Both the position numbers and the translations under genes were made by a program. Shown in pieces: positions 1-6,933 of a stretch of DNA of 45,299 bases. The stretch is from SHZI01 sp964384525 (GTDB lineage Bacteria; Pseudomonadota; Gammaproteobacteria; Steroidobacterales; GCA-2729495): assembly GCA_964384525.1 (NCBI GenBank), contig CAYLKO010000016.1:1-45299 (forward strand), written 5' to 3'. Position 1 is the stretch's first letter. The number at the start of each line of letters is the position of its first letter. Under the pieces are notes generated by a model. It saw only the letters and a program-made list of their open reading frames with translations. It was not told where the DNA came from and ran no database searches.

Positions 1-58
1 AGGCGGGTCAGTTTTACTTGAAAAGACCGGGTCAATAATCGGTGGAAATCAACAACAA
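1..58. mobile_element. Possible terminal fragment of an IS21-like element at the contig edge
   Basis: Two GGGTCA-led repeats lie about 25 bases apart (near positions 5 and 30). The second is followed by GGTGGAAATCAACA. From memory, this repeated GGGTCA...GAAATCAACA pattern is common at the ends of IS21-family elements. No transposase is present because the window starts here. Assemblies often break at such repeats. The call rests on pattern memory only. Confidence 0.35.
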
Positions 59-213
59 GGAGATCATCGTAACCGTACGCTCTGTCGGCACGGGTAACTA
101 TCTATCAGCACACGCATTCTCGGTTGTAAAAGAAAAGCTGGTTTTTCTCGGTATGGTGAGCAACCTTGCGGCAGATGCAGACCCGATTCTTGCACTACGC
201 AAATCAATGACAC

Positions 214-1101
214 GTGAAAACTGACCAGCCGACGTGCCATTGCGACCACCTATCATCATTGGATATTCCGTTGAGCATCACATCGAATAACGCGCCACCG
301 GATACACGCCCCCGACATGAGAGGCACGGCCTCTACCCCAGGGCGGAGTCGGTCGCAGACTTTCAACGCCACCTTGCGAACGTGCACACCCGCATGGCTG
401 ATGCCTGTCAGCGTGTGGGGCGGGAGCCTGCATCCGTTCGCCTCTTGCCTGTGAGCAAGACGATGGATGAGGCTTGCATTCGACTTTCCTATGCCGCAGG
501 CCTGCGCTTTCTCGGAGAGAATAAAGTGCAGGAGGCCTGGAGCAAGTGGGAAGCCATGTCTGACCTTGCCGACTTGCGATGGTCGGTCATCGGTCATTTG
601 CAGACGAACAAAGCGAAGCTCGTGGCCCGGTTTGCCAGCGAGTTCCAGGCTCTCGATAGTCCGCGGCTGGCAGAGGCTCTTGATCGCCGTTTGCAGGCCG
701 AGGGGCGCTCGCTTGATGTCTTCGTGCAGGTGAATACATCCGGCGAAGCCAGCAAGTACGGGCTGAGCCCCGATGACGTCCCGGGCTTTCTGCGCGCACT
801 TCCGGCATATTCCGCACTGCGCGTGCGCGGCCTGATGACCTTGGCCCTGTTTTCGTCAGAGGCTGTAAGGGTGAGGCAATGTTTCATCCTGCTGCGCACC
901 TTGCGTGAGCGACTGCGCCAGGAGGCTCCCGCCGGTATCGACTTGGCCGAATTGTCGATGGGAATGTCGGGGGATTTCGAGATCGCCATCGAGGAAGGCG
1001 CCACCGTGGTGCGTGTCGGGCAGGCCATCTTCGGCGCACGCAGCCTGCCAGACAGCCATTATTGGCCGACGAAGAACGAACAAGACCAGAAGACACCATG
1101 A
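214..1101 (+). CDS. YggS/PLPBP-family pyridoxal-phosphate homeostasis protein
   Basis: This is a fold-type III PLP-binding protein of the YggS/PROSC family, cytosolic and thought to buffer free PLP rather than catalyse a reaction. The PLP lysine is in LLPVSKT (Lys82). Other family blocks are ENKVQEAW, the IGHLQTNK segment, VNTSGEASKYGL, RGLMTLA and the phosphate-binding LSMGMSGDFE near the C-terminus. The family is usually about 230 residues. Here homology starts near residue 46, so the first 45 residues are either an extension or an upstream start chosen wrongly. An in-frame ATG at 394 would begin inside the first helix. The function is secure to family level; the start is not. The usual proC/pilT neighbours are absent. 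Confidence 0.85.
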   Translation: MKTDQPTCHCDHLSSLDIPLSITSNNAPPDTRPRHERHGLYPRAESVADFQRHLANVHTRMADACQRVGREPASVRLLPVSKTMDEACIRLSYAAGLRFLGENKVQEAWSKWEAMSDLADLRWSVIGHLQTNKAKLVARFASEFQALDSPRLAEALDRRLQAEGRSLDVFVQVNTSGEASKYGLSPDDVPGFLRALPAYSALRVRGLMTLALFSSEAVRVRQCFILLRTLRERLRQEAPAGIDLAELSMGMSGDFEIAIEEGATVVRVGQAIFGARSLPDSHYWPTKNEQDQKTP

Positions 1102-1122
1102 CAATCCCTTGAAAGGACAAAC

Positions 1123-1524
1123 ATGTTCAGTCACGTGATGGTTGGATCAAACGACATCGAACGCTCAAAACGCTTCTACGACGCCGTGCTCGGCGTTCTT
1201 GGTGTCGGCGAGGCGCAGCAAAGCACGGCACAGACCGGACACATGCGGCTTTTCTACCGCCATGATGGCAACGCCTTCGGTGTCGGCGAGCCGATCAATG
1301 GGAAGGACGCCACCATTGCCAACGGCGGCACCATCGGCTTCAGGTGCAATTCGCCGGAGCAGGTGCGTGCATTTCACGACGCCGCGGTTGCGCACGGCGG
1401 CTCATCCATTGAAGACGCGCCGGGCCTGCGCGAAGGCGCGATGGGCGCAATGTACCTGGCTTATGTGCGCGACCCGGACGGCAACAAGCTTTGCGCCCTG
1501 CACCGGCCAAAGCCGGGTCGCTGA
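1123..1524 (+). CDS. VOC (glyoxalase/bleomycin-resistance) family protein
   Basis: This 133-residue protein has the vicinal-oxygen-chelate fold, with two beta-alpha-beta modules. The N-terminus has the HVMVGSNDIERSKRFYD strand-helix with a potential metal-ligand His at residue 4. The C-terminal module ends in YVRDPDGNKLCALH, the usual VOC closing motif. Substrate cannot be read from sequence: members include lyases, dioxygenases, antibiotic-binding proteins and many of unknown role. It lies 21 bases after the YggS-like gene on the same strand, with GAAAGGA as ribosome-binding site, and may be co-transcribed. Confidence 0.85.
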   Translation: MFSHVMVGSNDIERSKRFYDAVLGVLGVGEAQQSTAQTGHMRLFYRHDGNAFGVGEPINGKDATIANGGTIGFRCNSPEQVRAFHDAAVAHGGSSIEDAPGLREGAMGAMYLAYVRDPDGNKLCALHRPKPGR

Positions 1525-1601
1525 GCTGCTGGCGTGTCTGTCACAGGAGTAGCCCGATGTCTGGAGTCTTGCCTCGGCGGCGTCCGCGTCACCACACGAT
1601 C

Positions 1602-2114
1602 ATGAATACAGCACACCTGAATTTGGCAATGGCCACAGTGCTGCTGGCACTTGTGGGGGCTGCCGCGCAGGCTGCCAGGCCGGAGTATGGCATCAGGGCC
1701 GATCAACCACCCACCGGTTCGCACATTCAGCAGTACGACTTGGGCATGCAGTCCATCCCGATCAACAGACGGTACGAAGAACTGAGTCCGGCAGAGCGCT
1801 CCCGTCTGAATGCTTGGTGGGAAAACATACCGGCGGGTGATGAGCCGCCCTTCCCAATCGATGGCTTGAAACCCATCCACGATGCCATATACAAAGCTCA
1901 GAAAAAGCTGTTGGCGAGGGGCAAGCTGTTCCTGATCGCCACTGTCAGCCCGGATGGCAAGGTAACCAGCGTCAAGGCCATCGGCTCGCCAAGCCCGGAA
2001 ATGACCCGGTTCGCTGCCTCGGTACTCGTGCTGACGAAGTTCAAGCCGGCACGTTGTAGCGGTCGCCCCTGCCAGATGGACTTTCCCCTGCGTTACGACT
2101 TTCTGATCCAGTAG
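1602..2114 (+). CDS. Exported protein with a TonB C-terminal-like domain
   Basis: This is a 170-residue protein starting at ATG 1602, chosen because a signal peptide follows directly (hydrophobic stretch ending AAAQA near residue 24). The last 70 residues resemble the TonB C-terminal fold, with a strand carrying SPDGKVTSVKAIGS, then ASVLVLTKFKPA and a closing FPLRYDFLIQ. It lacks the proline-rich linker and permanent N-terminal anchor of a true TonB, so energy transduction is unlikely; a soluble periplasmic role fits better. Two cysteines (CSGRPC) near the end could form a disulfide. No specific function is assigned. Confidence 0.65.
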   Translation: MNTAHLNLAMATVLLALVGAAAQAARPEYGIRADQPPTGSHIQQYDLGMQSIPINRRYEELSPAERSRLNAWWENIPAGDEPPFPIDGLKPIHDAIYKAQKKLLARGKLFLIATVSPDGKVTSVKAIGSPSPEMTRFAASVLVLTKFKPARCSGRPCQMDFPLRYDFLIQ

Positions 2115-2146
2115 TGCCGGCGATATCATCCCTGCCCACCGGCTGT

Positions 2147-4108
2147 TCACTTCACGGAGAGAACATCCGTCGGATTGTTCTTGCCCAGAAAGCGATCGAG
2201 GGCGGTGAGCAGCTGCAGGCGCTGGGGCTCCTCGCTGAGGCTGTGGTCGGCATCCGCGATGGAGATGAACTCAAACTGCTTTTTGGCCTTGCGGAGAGCC
2301 TCGGCAAGCCGCTCTGACTGGCTCACGGGCACGATGTTGTCGTCATCGCCATGAATCAGCAGCAGGGGGATGCGGATATCCTTGACCTGGCGCAAGGCGG
2401 ATACCTCGCCGAGCGACCGGGAGTCGGCCTCGCCCCGGTAACGTGAGCTCCACTTCCGCCAGTTCGTCCAGTACATGAAGCGGTAGTCATAGCGAATCAT
2501 TGCCGGCAGGTCGGAAATGCCGGCGATGCTCACGGCACAGCGGTAGATTTCGGGGTTGCGGAACGCGGCAACCTGGGCAGCAAAACCACCATAGGACCAG
2601 CCGACCATGCACACGCGTTCGGGATCGATCTCGCCGGCGGCAGCCAGCCAGGCAACACCGTCGTCGAGATCATCCTGCATGGCTTTGCCGAGCTGACCGT
2701 AGCCCGCCTGCTGGAACGTTTTACCATAGCCCGTGGAGCCCCGGAAGTTCGGCTGCAGAACCGTATAGCCCCGATTGGCCAGGTACTGCACGAGAAAGTC
2801 GTACTGCCACTGATCCCGGTAGAACGGCCCGCCGTGGGGCATGACCACCAGCGGCAGATCCTCTGGTGCGCGACCAACCGGACGGGTGAGATAAGCGTGG
2901 ATGTCGAGTCCATCGCGGGCCTTGTACGTCACGTATTCCGTGGTTGCCAGCGGCTTGCCGACCAGCGCATCACTGACGCCACCCAGACGTTTCATGGTGC
3001 CGGTATCCGCCGAGTACACGAAGAACGTCCCGGGATTGGTCGGAGCATCGGTGCGCACGATGCGAATCCGGTTGTCCGCCGACGAACTCACGACCCGCGC
3101 CACCATGTGCGGAACCGCCTTCTCCAGGGCTGCGTAAAATTCGCTGTCGGCAGCGGTGAACCACTGCATGTGCCAGCGATCATCGATGTAGCTCACCCAC
3201 TGCAACTTGCCTGCACGGTCGAAGTAGAGATCATTGATGTCCGCCACATCGCTTTTGAACAGCGCATCGCCGTAGGTCCCGGACCGGAAGTCGAACTCGT
3301 ACAGGCCCCAGCGATCACCTCCGCGACGCGAGAGCACGTAACCCTTTTGCGTGTCGGCATCCACCTGGGCGAGATACAGGGGTTCGGTGCCGTCATCCTC
3401 ATCCTTGGATGACAGCTTGAGGAGAGTCTGGAACTTGTCATCGGGTGTCGGCCGGAAGATGAACTGCAGCCGGTCGCCACGCAACGGACCGATGCCGGCA
3501 ACGACCTCACCCCGGGAGTTGGTGAACCAGTTGCTGATATTGAAGTGGGCTGGTTCCACGGTCGTGATCTTGTTCGACGGCAGATCCACCCGGATGGCTG
3601 CCGGCGGGCTGAAGAGCGCGGGTGCAAAATTGAGAACGAGGAAGCTGCCATCCGGCGCCCAGTAGATGATGTCGTCACCCACCTGACCCCCACGCTGGGG
3701 CCCCACGGCGGCTATCCGGCGCGTGGCGCGATCAACCGTGTACAGACGATCGTAGGGAACGTCATCGTGGAACATGCGCATGAACTTGCGGACGGACACC
3801 AGCAGATACTGGTCGTTCAGCCATCGGGTCCAGTTGACCGTTGCCTTGGGTGGCAGTGGCAGGCTGCGCGTGGCGGGCTCACCGGCTTTGGCGCCGAAGA
3901 TGTCGTGCAGGACGAGGAAGGCCTGCCCGCCCTTCCGGAACTGCGTGGCGATGGTGCGCCCGTCCGGCGAAATCTCCGGGTCGTCGAGGCTGGGCACGGC
4001 CGCGAGGGATGGCAGCGGCAGCAGCTCGGGAACATCGGCCCACCCGGGCGCCCCGCCACCGGCAAGCACGGCCATGAGCATGAAGCCTGCGACAAGCGTC
4101 CGGACCAT
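2147..4108 (-). CDS. Exported S9-family (prolyl oligopeptidase-like) peptidase
   Basis: This 653-residue protein has an N-terminal beta-propeller-like region and a C-terminal alpha/beta-hydrolase peptidase domain (roughly residues 390-650). The nucleophile elbow GWSYGGF gives Ser505. HGDDDNIVP supplies Asp590 and ADHSL supplies His622, so the catalytic triad is intact. The ATG at 4108 is preferred over an upstream in-frame start because it opens a clean signal peptide (hydrophobic run ending near GWADVPE). Members cleave short peptides in the periplasm, often as acylaminoacyl- or dipeptidyl-peptidases; exact specificity is not readable. It is transcribed leftward, convergent with the TonB-C-like gene and divergent from the membrane-protein/GNAT pair. 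Confidence 0.88.
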   Translation of the reverse strand: MVRTLVAGFMLMAVLAGGGAPGWADVPELLPLPSLAAVPSLDDPEISPDGRTIATQFRKGGQAFLVLHDIFGAKAGEPATRSLPLPPKATVNWTRWLNDQYLLVSVRKFMRMFHDDVPYDRLYTVDRATRRIAAVGPQRGGQVGDDIIYWAPDGSFLVLNFAPALFSPPAAIRVDLPSNKITTVEPAHFNISNWFTNSRGEVVAGIGPLRGDRLQFIFRPTPDDKFQTLLKLSSKDEDDGTEPLYLAQVDADTQKGYVLSRRGGDRWGLYEFDFRSGTYGDALFKSDVADINDLYFDRAGKLQWVSYIDDRWHMQWFTAADSEFYAALEKAVPHMVARVVSSSADNRIRIVRTDAPTNPGTFFVYSADTGTMKRLGGVSDALVGKPLATTEYVTYKARDGLDIHAYLTRPVGRAPEDLPLVVMPHGGPFYRDQWQYDFLVQYLANRGYTVLQPNFRGSTGYGKTFQQAGYGQLGKAMQDDLDDGVAWLAAAGEIDPERVCMVGWSYGGFAAQVAAFRNPEIYRCAVSIAGISDLPAMIRYDYRFMYWTNWRKWSSRYRGEADSRSLGEVSALRQVKDIRIPLLLIHGDDDNIVPVSQSERLAEALRKAKKQFEFISIADADHSLSEEPQRLQLLTALDRFLGKNNPTDVLSVK

Positions 4109-4223
4109 CCAACGACTGTATACAAGCTGCCGGGGAATTCCAAACCACCATCGAGCGACTGTCTTGCGGCGGCATCGTCGGGTAGTTACGCTTTGGCGAT
4201 CTTCTTCCGGACAGGCTCTCCCG

Positions 4224-4631
4224 ATGTTCATCACGTTGCTGGCCATCACTCTCGTGATTGCACTGCTCACCAGCCTGACCGTTGTCTGGCTGTTCCGTGG
4301 CGCCATCCGCTCGATCCTGGCCAGGATCGTTTCCGCCGAGCTCAGCACGGCGTGGCATCGCTATCTGGATTTTGCGATCGTGGTCGTCGGCACCTCCGGC
4401 GGTGTGCGCATCTGGGAACTCGAAAAGTACATAACGCCCCGCTCGAAGGACATGGCGACAGTCGCACTGACGACGGACCGCTGGGTGCTCGAGTTGTATC
4501 GCACCTTGATCGGCTCGCTGCAGAGCTGTGCCTGGTTGCTGCTCGTGTTCTTCGTGGCCGCACTCATCGCTTATGTCGTCGTGCGCGGCTTCGAGCTGCG
4601 CCGCGCCCAGGCAGACCGCGGCCCTGGTTGA
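4224..4631 (+). CDS. Small membrane protein of unknown function
   Basis: This 135-residue protein has a strong N-terminal membrane helix (FITLLAITLVIALLTSLTVV), a weaker second hydrophobic segment (FAIVVVGTSGGV) and a C-terminal helix (SCAWLLLVFFVAALIAYVVV). A soluble, charged stretch lies in the middle. I recognise no family. Its TGA overlaps the ATG of the following GNAT gene by one base (TGATG), so the two are almost certainly translationally coupled. The start at 4224 places the membrane helix at residue 2. Confidence 0.65.
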   Translation: MFITLLAITLVIALLTSLTVVWLFRGAIRSILARIVSAELSTAWHRYLDFAIVVVGTSGGVRIWELEKYITPRSKDMATVALTTDRWVLELYRTLIGSLQSCAWLLLVFFVAALIAYVVVRGFELRRAQADRGPG

Positions 4632-5161
4632 TGGCACCTGAAGTGAACATCCGGCGATGTGGGCCCGGGGACGAGCCCGCCCTGTCGCTGGTCGGTCAGG
4701 CCACCTTTCTTGAAACCTATGCCGGCGTTCTGCCAGGCCCGGACATCCTGGCTCATTGCATGCACGCACATTCCGCAGCGCTTTACCTGGACTGGCTTTC
4801 GCAGCCGGATTACGCGCTTTGGCTGGTGGAAGCCCAGCCTGGTGGTGCCGCCATTGGCTACATGGCAGTAACGCCACCCGACCTGCCGCTGCCGGATACG
4901 GCCGGGGACGTGGAGCTGAAGCGGATCTATCTTTTCGGCAGGTTCCAGGGCGGTGGCCTGGGGAAGCGGCTCGTATCCACCGCGCTTGTGCATGCCCGTG
5001 CTATCGGCGCCAGACGCCTGCTGCTGGGTGTTTACGCGGAGAACAAAGCCGCCATCGGCTTCTACGCGCGCCTCGGCTTCAGCAAGGTGGGCACCCGGCA
5101 CTTCACGGTCGGGGCACACGACTGCGACGACCACATCATGGGCATGGCAGTCAACGGCTGA
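4631..5161 (+). CDS. GNAT-family N-acetyltransferase
   Basis: This 176-residue protein is a single GNAT domain. The acetyl-CoA pyrophosphate-binding loop is RFQGGGLGKRL, preceded by the ELKRIYLF strand (motif A) and followed by GVYAENKAAIGFYARLGF (motif B), a typical GNAT signature. The N-terminal segment IRRCGPGDEPALSLV matches the start of RimI/spermidine-type members. The acceptor could be a small amine, an antibiotic or a protein N-terminus; sequence does not decide. It is coupled to the upstream membrane protein and followed by a good terminator at 5184, which closes this two-gene unit. Confidence 0.85.
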   Translation: MAPEVNIRRCGPGDEPALSLVGQATFLETYAGVLPGPDILAHCMHAHSAALYLDWLSQPDYALWLVEAQPGGAAIGYMAVTPPDLPLPDTAGDVELKRIYLFGRFQGGGLGKRLVSTALVHARAIGARRLLLGVYAENKAAIGFYARLGFSKVGTRHFTVGAHDCDDHIMGMAVNG

Positions 5162-5183
5162 GACCAGCCCGCTCCAACCCGAA

Positions 5184-5212
5184 CGCCCGACCATCCCGGG
5201 CGGTTTTCGTTC
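5184..5212 (+). terminator. Rho-independent terminator after the GNAT gene
   Basis: Stem CGCCCG (5184-5189) pairs with CGGGCG (5197-5202) across a 7-base loop and is followed by GTTTTCGTT. It sits 22 bases after the GNAT stop codon. Confidence 0.6.
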
Positions 5213-5323
5213 CCTGCCGGAGCAGGAAATATTTTTCGCCAAAAGCTCCTCCGGCTCTTCCAAAAGTCCCGGGCTATCGCCACAATCCCGCGCCGTCACG
5301 GCACCTGATTCGGGATACCCCAC

Positions 5324-5749
5324 ATGAACCTGTCTCTGTTCGACAAGCTGCCACTGCTCATCATCTCCATGGTCGCGCTGGGGCTCGCCGCCTGCGCGAG
5401 TGCACCCAAAGAGCTCTCCCTGGCGGACCAGATTCGTGCCCGTGGGCAAACCCGCGTGGACGTAGCCAAAAGCCTGGACGACGGTGAAGCGAAGATCGCC
5501 AAAGGCCAGAAGATGGCCAAAAAGGCTGCGGACCTCGAAGCCAATGCCGTCAAGAGGGAAAAGCGCGCGGCGACTCTCACGAAGGATGCCAAGAGCATGC
5601 GTCAGGAAAGCGTCAGGCTGAAACAGGAGTCGGATCGCTTGTCTGCAGAAGGCGCTGCGCAGGTCGATCAAGCGGTCAAGACTTATCAGAGCCTCAAGGA
5701 ACAGCCGACAATCCTGCTGCCCGAGCCCGCAGCAGCCAGCGAAATGTAG
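5324..5749 (+). CDS. Coiled-coil outer-membrane lipoprotein, unknown function
   Basis: This 141-residue protein has a lipoprotein signal: hydrophobic segment, then lipobox LAAC with Cys24. The residue after the Cys is Ala, not Asp, which favours sorting to the outer membrane. The mature part is nearly all charged helix rich in Lys, Ala, Glu and Asp (about residues 35-125), likely a coiled coil, ending in a Pro/Ala-rich tail. It may be a structural lipoprotein tethering or spacing the envelope. It precedes the decaheme/porin genes by about 125 bases on the same strand, but a separate promoter lies between, so a functional link is only a possibility. Confidence 0.7.
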   Translation: MNLSLFDKLPLLIISMVALGLAACASAPKELSLADQIRARGQTRVDVAKSLDDGEAKIAKGQKMAKKAADLEANAVKREKRAATLTKDAKSMRQESVRLKQESDRLSAEGAAQVDQAVKTYQSLKEQPTILLPEPAAASEM

Positions 5750-5801
5750 CCGCTCGCTCCCGCCATCGCGGGGGGACACCCCGAACCTGCCTGCGGTCGG
5801 A

Positions 5802-5830
5802 TTGACGCAAGTCGAATTAGTGGCCAGTAT
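5802..5830 (+). promoter_or_regulatory. Candidate sigma-70 promoter for the decaheme/porin/c4 operon
   Basis: TTGACG (5802-5807) and CAGTAT (5825-5830) are separated by 17 bases, 44 bases before the decaheme start. The -10 element is weak (three matches), which would suit an activated or repressed promoter. Confidence 0.4.
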
Positions 5831-5836
5831 GGCCAC
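5820..5836. promoter_or_regulatory. Perfect 7-bp-arm palindrome, candidate operator
   Basis: GTGGCCA (5820-5826), spacer GTA, TGGCCAC (5830-5836) form an exact inverted repeat. It covers the candidate -10 hexamer and ends 38 bases before the decaheme start codon. This is the layout expected for a dimeric regulator. It does not match the FNR or CRP consensus. Confidence 0.4.
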
Positions 5837-5874
5837 AAAGAAGAGTTCGACAGCGGGGGTCAATCAGAAGATCG

Positions 5875-6912
5875 ATGGGCGCTTTGGCCAGACACGTACT
5901 GATCGCCAGTTGTTTTTTTCTGTTGCCGGGCATGGCGGCAGCCCAGCAGACCCACCCGACGGTTGCTTACGAACTGCCCGCCACCAACATGTCGGTGGGC
6001 GCAACGCCTGACGGCCCTGCCTTTGCCGATGCCCTGCCGGGATTCAGTGGGGCTCCGATTCCAGTCAATCCCGCAGCGCCCGATGCACAGCCGGTTGGAC
6101 AAGCCACCTGCAGCGCCTGTCACGCACTCGAAACACTGCACTTCACCCATACCCTGCACGATCTCGCACTCCGGGCGGGCAACGAGAACAGCACCGCCTG
6201 CGAAGCCTGCCACGGGCCCGGCTCGACGCATGCGAAGCAGCCGATGGAGAAGGGCCTGATCATCGGCTACACCAAAGACTCACAGACACCGATCGCGGTG
6301 CAGACCGGCACCTGCCTCGGGTGCCATTCAGGCGGCCCCCGCAACCACTGGCTGGGCTCCGTGCACCAGCGCTTCGAGGTGTCGTGCAGCGATTGCCACA
6401 ACCCGATGGCCAAATTCTCGGCCGAGGGCCTGACCGCACGGCAATCCAGCAGCGAGACCTGCGCCACCTGCCATCGCGATATCCGCGCCCAGTTCAACCG
6501 GCGTTCGCACATGCCGCTGCCGGAAGGGCAGATGACCTGCGCCGACTGCCACAATCCGCACGGCTCGCTCACCCCGCCGCTGCTGAAGACCGTGACACTC
6601 AATGAAACCTGCTATCAGTGCCACGCGGAAAAGCGTGGGCCGTTCCTGTTCGAGCACGCGCCGGTGCGCGACAGTTGCGTCAACTGCCACTCGCCACATG
6701 GGTCAAACCAGGCAAACCTGCTGGTCGCACCCATTCCGTTCCTGTGCCAGCAGTGTCATTCCCACGTGCGTCACCCCAACGATCTGGTGACGGCGCAGTC
6801 GCTGGGCACCGGCATGAATCCCGACGAGCGGATCCTGGGCCGGGGTTGCATCTCCTGCCATGCGCAGGTGCATGGCTCCAATCATCCCTCCGGACCGCGG
6901 CTGCACCGTTAG
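5875..6912 (+). CDS. Decaheme c-type cytochrome, DmsE/MtrA family
   Basis: This 345-residue periplasmic multiheme cytochrome has a signal peptide ending near AAAQQ (residue 24) and ten CxxCH haem sites starting at residues 79, 109, 147, 171, 196, 222, 246, 268, 291 and 325. Length, haem number and spacing match MtrA/DmsE/PioA-type proteins, which thread into an outer-membrane barrel and carry electrons through it. The barrel partner follows 21 bases downstream, which strongly supports this reading. In known systems the conduit serves metal or DMSO reduction (MtrA, DmsE) or Fe(II) oxidation (PioA, MtoA). Nothing in this protein alone fixes the direction. Confidence 0.93.
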   Translation: MGALARHVLIASCFFLLPGMAAAQQTHPTVAYELPATNMSVGATPDGPAFADALPGFSGAPIPVNPAAPDAQPVGQATCSACHALETLHFTHTLHDLALRAGNENSTACEACHGPGSTHAKQPMEKGLIIGYTKDSQTPIAVQTGTCLGCHSGGPRNHWLGSVHQRFEVSCSDCHNPMAKFSAEGLTARQSSSETCATCHRDIRAQFNRRSHMPLPEGQMTCADCHNPHGSLTPPLLKTVTLNETCYQCHAEKRGPFLFEHAPVRDSCVNCHSPHGSNQANLLVAPIPFLCQQCHSHVRHPNDLVTAQSLGTGMNPDERILGRGCISCHAQVHGSNHPSGPRLHR

Positions 6913-6933
6913 CGCAGCGGACAGGGCCCGGCC

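Noticed and set aside
42..224. Short open frame of 60 codons at the left edge
   Set aside because: It starts with GTG inside the IS-like repeat, has no recognisable domain and overlaps the yggS-like gene. More likely chance.
2117..2143. GCCGG...CCGGC pairing between the TonB-C-like gene and the S9 peptidase as a terminator
   Set aside because: Only five base pairs with a long loop and no T-tract; too weak to call.
3545..4620. N-terminal part of a long plus-strand frame reaching into the GNAT gene
   Set aside because: Only the last 176 codons (from ATG 4631) match a protein family; the rest is antisense to the S9 peptidase or out of frame with the membrane protein.
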